Assembly (NCBI GenBank): GCA_016789405.1
Contig: JAEUPQ010000025.1
Location: 1 to 64,000 of the forward strand
DNA: 64,000 bases
DNA from: Lysobacteraceae bacterium
Lineage (GTDB): Bacteria; Pseudomonadota; Gammaproteobacteria; Xanthomonadales; Xanthomonadaceae
Direction: 5' to 3'
Shown one piece after another: positions 24,638 to 33,317 of this stretch; within the stretch, counting starts at the first letter, position 1; each line of letters opens with the position of its first letter. Both the position numbers and the translations under genes were made by a program. Below the pieces are notes generated by a model that saw nothing but the letters and a program-made list of their open reading frames with translations, was not told the DNA's origin and ran no database searches.

Positions 24638-25983
24638 GCCTGTACGAACCCATCTTCCGTCGCGTGCTGTACCCGGCCTACGAGTCGGGACTGCGTCGTC
24701 GCGACACCCTGCGCCACCTGCGCGACTACGAGCGCGACCAGTGGCTGTCCGCGGACGAGCTCGACGCGTTGCAGTGGCAGCGCCTGCGCACGCTGATCGC
24801 GCACTGCTGGGAGCACGTGCCGTTCTACCGTCGCTGGTGGGGCGATGCGGGCATGACCGGTGTCGGCGACATCCGCGATCGCGAGGACTACGCGCGCCTG
24901 CCGGCGCTGACCAAGCCGGTGATTCGCGCGAATGCAGAGGACATGGTGTCGCCGGCGCACCGCGCGGGCCTGTACTACAAGACCACCGGCGGATCGACCG
25001 GCGAACCGCTGCGCTTCGGCTACACGCGCGAGAGCTACGAGCGTCGCATCGCGGTGATGTTCCGGGGTTACGGCTGGGCCGGGGCCCACCTCGGCCAGAA
25101 GACCGTGTACCTGTGGGGCGCGCCGGTGGCGGCGCCTGCCGGCTACGCGCTGTTCAAGGACCGGCTGTACCACGCCGCGTTCAACCGGCGCATGCTCAAC
25201 GCGTTCGACATGGACGAACGTCGCATGGCGCAGTACGCAGGCGCCATCGACCGGTTCAAGCCCGAAACGGTCGTCTCCTACGTCGGCCCCATCGTCGAAC
25301 TGGCGCAGTGGATCGAGCGCAACGGCCACGCCATCCACCGTCCGAAGCGCATCCTCGGCGCCGCCGAGGCCCTGCATCCGCACCAGCGCGAACTGCTGCA
25401 GCGGGTGTTCGGCGCGCAGGCCTACGACACCTACGGCTGTCGCGAATTCATGCTGATCGCCGCCGAGTGCGAGCATGGCGGCGGCCTGCACCTCAACACA
25501 GACCACCTGCACGTGGAGTTCGCCGCCGGAGCGGATGCGGGCGAACCGAGCGACCTGATCGTCACCGACCTGCACAATCTCGGCATGCCGTTGATGCGCT
25601 ACGTCAACGGCGACCTGGGCACGCCCGGCGCCCGGACCTGCGCCTGCGGACGCGGGTTGCCGAAACTGGCGAAGGTCGACGGCCGCAAGCTCGATGCGCT
25701 GCGCCTGCGCGACGGCCGCCTGGTGCCGGGCGAATACATCGTCTACGTGTTCCTGCCGGTGAAGGGCGTGAAGCAGTACCAGGTCGTGCAGCGCGAAGAG
25801 GATGCACTGTGCGTGCGTCTGGTGGCCGACGGCGCCTACGCCCCTTCGGTGCAGGCGCAGATCGTCGAGGGCATCCGCAAGGTGGCCGGCGACGATGTCC
25901 GGATCGATTTCGAGATGGTGGAGCACATCGCCCTCACGCCCAGCGGCAAACGTCGCGTCACCGTCTGCGAACTGCCGGCATGA
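24634..25983 (+). CDS. CapK/PaaK-like adenylate-forming enzyme
   Basis: A 449-residue protein of the phenylacetate-CoA ligase/CapK branch of ANL enzymes. The phosphate-binding loop is YYKTTGGSTGEPLRF; YDTYGCREF is the aromatic motif, and PSGKRRVTV carries the usual C-terminal catalytic Lys. A Cys cluster (RTCACGRGLPK) is typical of the CapK group. These proteins occur in capsule and exopolysaccharide loci; the substrate is unknown, but activation of an acid for acylation of the polymer is plausible. It starts with GTG overlapping the flippase stop and ends overlapping the next GT. Confidence 0.87.
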   Translation: MSLYEPIFRRVLYPAYESGLRRRDTLRHLRDYERDQWLSADELDALQWQRLRTLIAHCWEHVPFYRRWWGDAGMTGVGDIRDREDYARLPALTKPVIRANAEDMVSPAHRAGLYYKTTGGSTGEPLRFGYTRESYERRIAVMFRGYGWAGAHLGQKTVYLWGAPVAAPAGYALFKDRLYHAAFNRRMLNAFDMDERRMAQYAGAIDRFKPETVVSYVGPIVELAQWIERNGHAIHRPKRILGAAEALHPHQRELLQRVFGAQAYDTYGCREFMLIAAECEHGGGLHLNTDHLHVEFAAGADAGEPSDLIVTDLHNLGMPLMRYVNGDLGTPGARTCACGRGLPKLAKVDGRKLDALRLRDGRLVPGEYIVYVFLPVKGVKQYQVVQREEDALCVRLVADGAYAPSVQAQIVEGIRKVAGDDVRIDFEMVEHIALTPSGKRRVTVCELPA

Positions 25984-27110
25984 GCATGGCTGCACCGGCC
26001 TTGGACATCGCACACGTCGTCGAGAACCTCGAACGCGGCGGACTGGAGCGCATGGTGATCGATCTCGCGGTCGCGCAGCGCGCTGCCGGGCATCGTCCGC
26101 GCGTGGCCTGCCTGTTCGAGCCCGGCGCGCTGGCAGGCGAACTGGAAGGGCAGGGCATCGAAGTCTTCGCCTGCCGCAAGCAGGGCGGGCTCGATCTGCG
26201 CGCCGTGCGCCGGCTGCGCGACTGGCTCGCCGCGACGCCGGGCACCGTGGTCCACACCCACAACGCCAATGCGCACTACCACACCGTTGCGGCCAGCTTC
26301 GGTCGCGCGCCTGCGCGGCTGGTCAACACCCGCCATGGCATGGGCGCATCGCGGCCGCGCAGTCGCGGCGAATGGCTGTATCGCCGCTCGATGTGGCGCA
26401 CCGATACCGTGGCGGCCGTCTGCGAGGCCGCGCGTGCGCGTTTCGCGGCCCAGGGCGTACGTCCGCGCAGCGCCCTGATCTCGGTGCCCAACGGCATCCG
26501 CGTCGAGACCTTCGTCGCCGCGAACGAGGAGCGGCGCACCGCGCTGCGCAACGTGCTCGGGCTTGCACCGGGCACGCGCATCATCGGTACGGTCGGGCGC
26601 CTGAACCCGGTCAAGGACCAGGCGATGCTGCTGCGCGCCTTCGCGCGCGTGCACGCCGAGGCGGCCGATACCGCGCTGCTGCTGGTGGGCGACGGCGCGC
26701 TGCGCATGGAGCTCGAAGCGCAGGCCATGGCCGGTGGCGCGGGCGATGCGGTGCACTTCCTCGGCGATCGCGGCGACGTGCGCCAGCTGCTGCAGGGGTT
26801 CGACGTCTTCGCGCTTTCCTCGCGCAGCGAAGGCTATTCGATGGCCCTGCTCGAAGCCTGCGCCAGCGGCCTGCCGATCGTGGCCACCGATGTCGGCGGC
26901 AACCGCGAGATCGTGCGCCACGATGCCAATGGCGCACTCGTGCCGGCGGCGGACGAACAGGCGATGTCGACAGCCCTGCTGGGCCTGCTGCGCGACCCGG
27001 CGCGCGCCCAGCGCCTCGGCGGTGCCGGCCGTGCCTGGGCGCTGCGAGAGGCCTCTGTCCAGGCCATGGCGACCCGCTACGACGCCCTGTATCGGGGTGG
27101 CTCGCCATGA
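25980..27110 (+). CDS. GT4 family glycosyltransferase (exopolysaccharide type)
   Basis: A 376-residue GT-B enzyme. N-terminal domain: DIAHVVENLERGGLERMVIDLA, the pattern of the sugar transferase group in PEP-CTERM/EpsH loci, and VVHTHNANAHYHTV. Donor domain: IIGTVGRLNPVKDQAMLLRAF and SRSEGYSMALLEACASGLPIVATDVGGNREIV, the GT4 EX7E motif with a retaining mechanism expected. No membrane helix. It overlaps the CapK-like gene by 4 bp. The 82-nt gap after it holds no recognisable terminator. Confidence 0.9.
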   Translation: MSMAAPALDIAHVVENLERGGLERMVIDLAVAQRAAGHRPRVACLFEPGALAGELEGQGIEVFACRKQGGLDLRAVRRLRDWLAATPGTVVHTHNANAHYHTVAASFGRAPARLVNTRHGMGASRPRSRGEWLYRRSMWRTDTVAAVCEAARARFAAQGVRPRSALISVPNGIRVETFVAANEERRTALRNVLGLAPGTRIIGTVGRLNPVKDQAMLLRAFARVHAEAADTALLLVGDGALRMELEAQAMAGGAGDAVHFLGDRGDVRQLLQGFDVFALSSRSEGYSMALLEACASGLPIVATDVGGNREIVRHDANGALVPAADEQAMSTALLGLLRDPARAQRLGGAGRAWALREASVQAMATRYDALYRGGSP

Positions 27111-27192
27111 GGCCGCACCGATCCGGTATCAGTTTCCAGTGTCGCGGGCCGGCCGGTGCCGCGAACCGCGTTCCCTTCCAGCAAAGCCCTCC

Positions 27193-27828
27193 ATGAATCC
27201 TCGCCCCAAGAAACTGCAGGTGCTGCAATGGCTGCCGACCCGCTGGGTGCTCACCCGCGGCAGCCGGCGTCGACGCGTGCTGTACCTGACCTTCGACGAC
27301 GGCCCGCATCCGGAACATACGCCGGTCCTGCTGGACCTGCTGGCGAAGCATCGCGTGCGCGCGACCTTCTACCTGATCGGCCAGCAGGTGGAGCGTCATG
27401 CGGAAGTGGTGCGGCGGATCGTGTCCGAGGGGCATGGGCTGGGCAACCATTCGTGGAGCCATCCGCACTTCGACCGGCTGCCGCTGGCCGAGCAGCGCCG
27501 GGAGATCGAGCACACCGAGCGCCTGCTCGCGCGCTTCGACGGCCTGGCGCGACACGATTTCAGGCCGCCGCGCGGCGTGATGCCGGTGCCGATGGTGCTG
27601 GATTGCATCCGTCGCGGCCGCCGCATCGCGTTCTGGTCCTACGACAGCCTGGACTACAGCCAGCGTGCGGCGGAAGCGCTGGTCGAGGTGGCGCGCAGGC
27701 ATCCGCCGCGTTCGGGGGACATCGTGCTGATGCACGACGACGGCGGGCTGTCGCTGCAGATGCTGGAAACGCTGTTGCCGCTGTGGAAGGCGGAAGGCTT
27801 CGCATTCGAAGCACTGGCGCCCGCATGA
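27193..27828 (+). CDS. Polysaccharide deacetylase (compact NodB domain)
   Basis: A 211-residue protein that is almost only a NodB domain. Motif 1 LTFDDGPH (Asp35, Asp36), motif 2 HSWSHP (His85, His89), motif 3 FRPPRG, motif 4 FWSYDSLDY and motif 5 IVLMHD are all present, so it should be active as a metal-dependent N- or O-deacetylase. No signal peptide or membrane anchor is present; the N-terminus is basic. It is the second deacetylase of the locus and shorter than the one at 20632. The start ATG at 27193 has a weak leader; the frame is open upstream but without similarity. Confidence 0.87.
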   Translation: MNPRPKKLQVLQWLPTRWVLTRGSRRRRVLYLTFDDGPHPEHTPVLLDLLAKHRVRATFYLIGQQVERHAEVVRRIVSEGHGLGNHSWSHPHFDRLPLAEQRREIEHTERLLARFDGLARHDFRPPRGVMPVPMVLDCIRRGRRIAFWSYDSLDYSQRAAEALVEVARRHPPRSGDIVLMHDDGGLSLQMLETLLPLWKAEGFAFEALAPA

Positions 27829-27886
27829 GGCCGGGCACGATGCGGGACACAGGGGGAGTCATGTTGTTGGGAGTACGGGGGGACGC

Positions 27887-29101
27887 ATGGGTGCAATGAC
27901 GGAATTCCAGGTCGCGATGATCCTGCTGGTCGTCGCGGCGCTGTTCGCTGCGGCGGCGTGCGCGCTGGTCGTGCGCGACATGCGCAAGCGCAACATGCAC
28001 CTGTGGCTGGGGCACTACCTGCGCCGCCGGCCGCCGGTCGTGGAAGATCGTCCGGTCCACGTCATGTTCTGCTTCGTCGATCATTTCGAGCCGATGTGGA
28101 AGGGCGGCGACCTGGAGACGCAGCGGCGCCGCGTCGACCGCTGGTGCGCGGAATATCGCGCGATGGCCGGCAGGCATCGCGACGCCGATGGCCGGCCGCC
28201 GCAGCACAGCTTCTTCTATCCGGAAGAGGAATACGCAGAAGAACACCTCGACAAGCTGTCGTCGCTGTGCAGCGACGGCTTCGGCGAGATCGAGGTGCAC
28301 CTGCACCACGACAACGACACCGAGCAGAATTTCCGGGTGTCGATCTCGCGCTTCTGCAAGGTGCTGCACGAGAAGCACGGCGCGCTGCCGCGCGATCCGG
28401 AGACCGGCGAGCTGAAGTTCGGCTTCATCCATGGCAACTGGTGCCTGGACAACTCGCGCGGCGACGGCCGATGGTGCGGCCTCAACAACGAGTTGATCCT
28501 GCTGCGCGAGCTGGGCTGCTACGCCGACTTCACCATGCCGTCCGCGCCGAGCGATACCCAGACCGCGACGATCAACAGCATCTACTACGCCACCGACGAT
28601 CCCTGTGCGCCGAAGTCGCACAACCACGGTGCGCCGGTGAAGGTCGGCGGCGGCACGCGCGGCGACCTGATGATCGTGCAGGGCCCGCTGGCGCTGAACT
28701 GGCGAGAACGCCGCATGGGCGTGATGCCGCGCATCGAGAATTCGGACATCCGGAAGAACTGCCCGCCGACGGAGGCGCGCGTCGACCTCTGGGTGAAGAC
28801 CGGCGTGCATGTCGAAGGACGGCCGGAATGGGTCTTCGTGAAGATCCACACCCACGGCACCCAGGAGCACGACATCGATACGCTGCTCGGCGAGCCGGTC
28901 GACGCGATGCACGACTACCTCGAACGCACCTACAACGACGGCAGGCGCCACGTGCTGCACTACGTCACCGCACGCGAGTGCTACAACATCATCAAGGCCG
29001 CCGAAGCGGGCGAGCAGGGCGACCCCGGCCAGTACCGCGATTACCTGCTGCCGCCGCCGCGCGCGTCGTGGGCCGGCCAGCGCAAGGCCCGCGCCACGTG
29101 A
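27887..29101 (+). CDS. Membrane-anchored divergent deacetylase-like protein
   Basis: A 404-residue protein with an N-terminal membrane helix (FQVAMILLVVAALFAAAACALVV, about 7-29) and a large domain resembling the glycoside hydrolase/deacetylase barrel. FCFVDHFEPMW stands where NodB motif 1 would be, and EVHLHHDNDT gives a HxHHD metal-ligand-like cluster (about 139-145). FGFIHGNWCLDNS and a late VKIHTHGTQEHD may provide more ligands. It does not match canonical NodB motifs, so the reaction is not established. A GGGGGG purine run precedes the ATG at 27887. The next GT starts inside its stop codon region (4-bp overlap). Confidence 0.75.
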   Translation: MGAMTEFQVAMILLVVAALFAAAACALVVRDMRKRNMHLWLGHYLRRRPPVVEDRPVHVMFCFVDHFEPMWKGGDLETQRRRVDRWCAEYRAMAGRHRDADGRPPQHSFFYPEEEYAEEHLDKLSSLCSDGFGEIEVHLHHDNDTEQNFRVSISRFCKVLHEKHGALPRDPETGELKFGFIHGNWCLDNSRGDGRWCGLNNELILLRELGCYADFTMPSAPSDTQTATINSIYYATDDPCAPKSHNHGAPVKVGGGTRGDLMIVQGPLALNWRERRMGVMPRIENSDIRKNCPPTEARVDLWVKTGVHVEGRPEWVFVKIHTHGTQEHDIDTLLGEPVDAMHDYLERTYNDGRRHVLHYVTARECYNIIKAAEAGEQGDPGQYRDYLLPPPRASWAGQRKARAT

Positions 29102-29871
29102 GCCTGCCTGCCGGAAGCGCACCGTCGCGCGCGCGGGTCAGCGTCGTGATGCCGGCCTACAACGCCGCCGCTACGCTGCAGTCATCGATGGATTCGGTGT
29201 TCGCGCAGACCCACGCCGATGTCGAACTGATCGTCGTCGACGACTGCTCGAAGGACGCCAGCTGGGAGATCATCCGCGAGACCGCGGCGCGCGAGCCCGG
29301 CGTGGTGCCGATCCGCATGGCGAAGAACGGTGGCGTCGCCGCCGCGCGCAACGCCGGCATCGAGGCCGCCAGCGGCACGCACATCGCCTTCCTCGACAGC
29401 GACGACCGCTGGCGCCCCGGGAAACTCGAGGCGCAGCTCGCGCACATGGCGGCCACCGGCAGCGCGATCAGCTACACCGCGTATCGCCGCTTCGACGAGT
29501 CCGACAACACGCTGTCGGTGGTCGTGCCGCCGATCGAAGCCGACTACGCGGCGATGCTCAAGAGCAATCGCATCGGCAACCTGACCGGCGTGTACGACCG
29601 CAGCATCGGCGACGGCCGCTTCGAGAAGATCGGCCACGAGGACTACGTGTTCTGGCTGGCGATGGTCAAGCGCGCCGGCATCGCGCGTCGCGTGCCGAGC
29701 GAAGAGCCCATGGCGGACTACCTGGTGCGCTCGGGCTCGCTCTCGGCGGACAAGCGCAAGGCCGCGCGCTGGCAGTGGAACATCTATCGCGAGGTCGAGA
29801 GGCTCGATCCCGTGCGCGCTGCCTGGTACTTCGCGCACTACGCCGCGATCGCGGTGGCGAAGCGGCGCTAG
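29098..29871 (+). CDS. GT2 family glycosyltransferase
   Basis: A 257-residue GT-A enzyme. VSVVMPAYNAAATLQSSMDSVFAQTH, LIVVDDCSKDASWEII, RMAKNGGVAAARNAGIEAASG and IAFLDSDDRWRPGKLE are the full GT2 signature, with DSDD as the metal-binding site. HEDYVFWLAMVKRAG carries the ED catalytic pair. This is close to EpsE/teichuronic-acid-type GT2 proteins. It starts with GTG at 29098, coupled to the previous gene. It is the last gene of the plus-strand polysaccharide unit; convergent with the regulator at 29938. Confidence 0.88.
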   Translation: MSLPAGSAPSRARVSVVMPAYNAAATLQSSMDSVFAQTHADVELIVVDDCSKDASWEIIRETAAREPGVVPIRMAKNGGVAAARNAGIEAASGTHIAFLDSDDRWRPGKLEAQLAHMAATGSAISYTAYRRFDESDNTLSVVVPPIEADYAAMLKSNRIGNLTGVYDRSIGDGRFEKIGHEDYVFWLAMVKRAGIARRVPSEEPMADYLVRSGSLSADKRKAARWQWNIYREVERLDPVRAAWYFAHYAAIAVAKRR

Positions 29872-29884
29872 GGGAATCCAGGCG

Positions 29885-29904
29885 AAACGGGGTCGACCCG
29901 GTTT
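29885..29904. other. 20-bp near-palindrome between convergent genes
   Basis: AAACGGGGTCGACCCGGTTT is palindromic except for one mismatched pair. It sits in the 66-nt gap between the GT2 stop and the regulator stop. With no loop and no T-run it is a poor hairpin, so its role as a shared terminator is doubtful. Confidence 0.25.
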
Positions 29905-29937
29905 GCACACACACGCTGGACGCATCGACAGACACGC

Positions 29938-32910
29938 TTACGGCCGTGGCGCGATGTGTCCCTTCGCGGTGGCATTCGAGGGCGTCGCCACGGGTGGAGA
30001 CTCGGCAACGCCCAGCCATGCGATCTGCGAGCCTCGGATACCGTAGCGCGATGCCGGCGTCGCGCCGATGCCCCGATGCGTGCACTCCGCGCCGCAGACC
30101 AGGTCGAGCACGTTCTGGAATTCGTACTGGCTGAGCGCGTCGGTGCGGCCCTGCGCGAGGTCGCGGTACTCGGTGGCGATGGCCGTCGCGCGCGTGCGGT
30201 CGCCACCGGCAAGGGCGTCGGCGGCATCGAGCAGGGCAAGCCGGCCATGGATGGTCCAGATGCTGGCGGGAACGCGTGAGCGTGCCTGCGCGGCGAAACG
30301 GCGGGCGGCCGGCCAGTCGCCGCGCGCCCCGGCGTTCTCGGCCCGTCCGACGAGCAGCAGGGCTTCGAGCAGCGTGAAACCGCTGCCGGCCACCTTGCTT
30401 TCGGCGTCCGCATAGTGGCGATCGGAGGCCGCCAGATCCCCGGCGCGCGCGGACAGTGCGCCCAGGGACAGGAGGTTGCTCCAGCGGTCGGGACTGTCCG
30501 GGCTCGTCTCGTTCGCTGCGGCCGCGCGTCGCAGCAGGTCGAGCGCTTGCGCCCGATCGTCCGCCAGCAGCGCCAGCTGCGCGCGCTGCAAGGTCGATGT
30601 CAACCGCGAGGACGGTTGCCCGGCGGTGTCGCACAGATCCGCGTCGGCGTGCGCGCCGGCGAGGTCGCCCAGCTGCACGCGCATGCTCACGCGATCGCAG
30701 TACAGCGTCAGTTGTCCCTCGGAATTGCGTTCGTCGGCGGTGCCGGCGCGGGTGTCCACCGACAGCGTGTCCAGTGCCTTGCGGAAGTCGCCGCGCAGGG
30801 CGGACAGGCCGGCATCGATGCGGCTGACGGCCAGTCCGGCTTCGCCTTCCACGCGCGCGGCGCGCAGGCGCTGCATGCGCAGGTCGGCGTCTTCCATGCG
30901 CAGCGTGCGGTAGGCGTCGTAGAGGAGGAGGGTTTCGAGGCGGTTGCGCACGTCGAGGTCGCCGGCCATGTTCGCGCTCGAACGCGCCTGTTCGAGGTGC
31001 GCGCGATAGCCTTCCACGTCGCCCGAGGCATGACGCTTCGCGGCCACGCGCATCAGGATCTCGATCTCGAGCTTGAGGTAGCCGCCCGCGCGTGCCTGTG
31101 CGAGCAGGGCATCGAGCCTGCGCTCGTGCCCGGGTTTCGAAGGTTGCGCGGATTCGGCCAGGAATCGCGCGTACAGCATCGCGGTCGTATTCCCGGCGGT
31201 CTCGAACAGCGCGGCGGCCTCCAGGTAGCCGGCGGTGTCGGCGCGCTCCCCGTACTGCCGCGCGTTCGCGGCGGCGATCTGCAGCAGGGCCATGCCGCGC
31301 TCGGGTTCCCAGCCCTTGCCGGCTTCGCGCGCGAGCCGCTCTGCCGTCTGCGCGGCCTCGCGCATGCGTTCGGGGTCGGCGAGCTGGGAATGCGCCTGCG
31401 CCAGCACGATCAGGCGGGCGATTCGGTTGCCGAGCGAGCTGCGCTCCCATTCCGGTGCCGACATCGCATCGAGCGCGTGCCGGGGCTGGCCGGCATCCAG
31501 CAGCATCTGCGCGCGTTCGAGGATGATCGCCGGCTTGCGTGCAGCGCCCGACGCCAGTGCGGCGTAGGCGTTGGCGGCATCGATCGCGCGTTTCGGATCG
31601 ATGGCCAGGCGCTGCGCCGAGAACAGCGAGAGCGTTTCCGGCGGCGCCGGCCGCAGCAGCGATTGCGCGACCTCGATTTCGCCCATGGCGGTGGCCGCGC
31701 GGCCCAGGCGTTTCTGCGCCCGGGCCAGTTGCAGGCGCGCCAGGCCGAAGCGTGGCGAGCGTTCGATCACTTCGCCGAGAATCCGCGCCGACGCGATCGC
31801 ATCGCGCTTCTCGATGGCGTCGACCGCGTCGGCGTAGCGGCGTGCTGCGGTCGCATCCACGGCCAGCGTCGGCCATGGCGCGGCGCGCGCCGGCAGCAGC
31901 TGCGCGACGACCTGCCGCGACAGCGCGTCGATCCTCGCCGACATCTGCGCATCGCTGCCGCGCGCTTCCAGAATGGTGTCCTGCGCGCCCTGCCTGAAGC
32001 GCACCCGCACCCGCATTTCCCCGGGGGCGTCGTCGACCATGCCGGACGACACGAAGATCGCCAGCGGCGCGTTCGCGCCGTGATGGCCCGCAGCGAAGTC
32101 CGCCTCGCTGATCAACTGCACTTCCGGCAGGCTGTCGAGCTTCCACGCCAGCCATTCGCGCAGCAGCTTGCGCGGCCAGCGCGCCGCACCGTCGTCCTTC
32201 ACTTCGAGGATCACCACGGTCAGCACCTGCGGCGCGGGCACGGCGGTCGCAGCACCGCCTTCCGTCCGCTCGTCGCGAAGCAGCCGAGCGGTGAGGAGCC
32301 CGCCGACGGCCAGCACCAGCGCACCCAGGGCGACCCATGCGAGGTGCCGCCGGCCCGGGCGCGCCCGTGGTGGCGCCGGGATGGGTGAGGCCGAGGTCGA
32401 AATCGCGGTGGTCGAGGTCGCGGCGGTCGAGGTCTCGGTCGTGGTCGCATCGCCGGCATCTTCCGCATCTGCCGCGCCCATCCCGATACCGTCGGCCAGG
32501 GCCGGTTCCGGCGCAGCCCCGGCCCCGCCGCCAGCGGGTGCCGGGGCATCGGGCGGATCGACGAAGCTCTGCAGCGGTTCGGGCGGTTCGAACACGTACC
32601 CGCTCTTGGCGACGGTGCGGATCCAGGACTTGCGCGACTCGCCCAGGGCCCTGCGCAGCAGCCACATGCTCTGTGTGAGGTTGGCGTCTTCCACGACCAG
32701 CCCCGGCCAGAGCCGCTGGAAGAGGTCGGTGCGGCTGTGCAGCGCATGCGGTTCGGCCAGGAGCAGGAGGAACAGGTCGAAGACGCGCTGCGGCAGATCG
32801 ACTTCCCCGCCATCGGCGCGCACGCGCCGGTAGCGCAGGTCGATGACCAGGTCGCCGATGCGCAGATGGCGGGTGTCCTGCGGCCAGGGCGGATCGATTT
32901 TCGAAGTCAT
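29938..32910 (-). CDS. CadC/ToxR-like transmembrane regulator with winged-helix and TPR-like domain
   Basis: A 990-residue protein. Residues about 15-108 form an OmpR/PhoB-type winged helix (LRIGDLVIDLRYRRVRADG, VFDLFLLLLAEPHALHSRTDLFQRLWPG, and TVAKSGYVFEPP, the usual CadC wing). A low-complexity Thr/Ala/Ser linker (about 145-180; encoded by degenerate GGTCGAGGT-like repeats at 32390-32450) leads to one membrane helix near 189-211. The remaining 770 residues are helical and Ala/Leu/Arg-rich with TPR-like spacing, and would be periplasmic. It should bind DNA from the membrane, sensing something in the periplasm. It is divergent from the S8 peptidase, which is the obvious candidate target together with itself. 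Confidence 0.82.
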   Translation of the reverse strand: MTSKIDPPWPQDTRHLRIGDLVIDLRYRRVRADGGEVDLPQRVFDLFLLLLAEPHALHSRTDLFQRLWPGLVVEDANLTQSMWLLRRALGESRKSWIRTVAKSGYVFEPPEPLQSFVDPPDAPAPAGGGAGAAPEPALADGIGMGAADAEDAGDATTTETSTAATSTTAISTSASPIPAPPRARPGRRHLAWVALGALVLAVGGLLTARLLRDERTEGGAATAVPAPQVLTVVILEVKDDGAARWPRKLLREWLAWKLDSLPEVQLISEADFAAGHHGANAPLAIFVSSGMVDDAPGEMRVRVRFRQGAQDTILEARGSDAQMSARIDALSRQVVAQLLPARAAPWPTLAVDATAARRYADAVDAIEKRDAIASARILGEVIERSPRFGLARLQLARAQKRLGRAATAMGEIEVAQSLLRPAPPETLSLFSAQRLAIDPKRAIDAANAYAALASGAARKPAIILERAQMLLDAGQPRHALDAMSAPEWERSSLGNRIARLIVLAQAHSQLADPERMREAAQTAERLAREAGKGWEPERGMALLQIAAANARQYGERADTAGYLEAAALFETAGNTTAMLYARFLAESAQPSKPGHERRLDALLAQARAGGYLKLEIEILMRVAAKRHASGDVEGYRAHLEQARSSANMAGDLDVRNRLETLLLYDAYRTLRMEDADLRMQRLRAARVEGEAGLAVSRIDAGLSALRGDFRKALDTLSVDTRAGTADERNSEGQLTLYCDRVSMRVQLGDLAGAHADADLCDTAGQPSSRLTSTLQRAQLALLADDRAQALDLLRRAAAANETSPDSPDRWSNLLSLGALSARAGDLAASDRHYADAESKVAGSGFTLLEALLLVGRAENAGARGDWPAARRFAAQARSRVPASIWTIHGRLALLDAADALAGGDRTRATAIATEYRDLAQGRTDALSQYEFQNVLDLVCGAECTHRGIGATPASRYGIRGSQIAWLGVAESPPVATPSNATAKGHIAPRP

Positions 32911-33317
32911 GGAGAGCCCCCGGCGGTCGTGTGGCGATGGATCTGGCCAGTGCTGGCCGGGTGGTCGTCCGTCCGCGGGCTTCGATCATCCGCCGCCAGG
33001 CCGCATGCCGGCAACAAGGCGGAGGTGGACTGCGACGTCGCGTGCGCGGGAGCCATTCATAGCGCCCCCCCGGCCGGATGCGCGTGCGGATGGGCTCGGA
33101 TATGTGATTCACGGCACGGAAGTGATCGGAAAATGATCTCTCGTGCGTGGTCCCCGCCGTGTCGATGACCGGATTGTGACTGCGCACCGCCGATGCGCGA
33201 GTGGCTCGCCTTCCACAGGCCCGTCCCCTCCACGGCTCGCTCCCGCGACGGTGCGCCAATCACACACGGGCCGCTCACGGCCCGGACCATCGAACTTTTT
33301 GTGGGAGGAGTACGGAA
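32911..33317. promoter_or_regulatory. 407-bp divergent intergenic region, regulator / S8 peptidase
   Basis: No credible gene is seen. It must hold both divergent promoters. A GTGATTCAC palindrome is near 33106, followed by GTGATCGGAAAATGATC, a loosely repeated GTGATC/ATGATC pair. The GGAGGAG ribosome binding site of the peptidase is at 33304-33310. I could not place a convincing -35/-10 pair. Confidence 0.5.

Noticed and set aside
33100..33140. CRP/Clp binding site from TGTGATTCAC
   Set aside because: The consensus TGTGA-N6-TCACA needs six bases between half-sites; here the two are directly overlapping.
29666..33259. A 1197-codon frame on the minus strand over the regulator gene
   Set aside because: It overlaps the whole CadC-like gene in another frame and has Arg/Pro/Ala-rich composition. 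The winged-helix frame is the real one.
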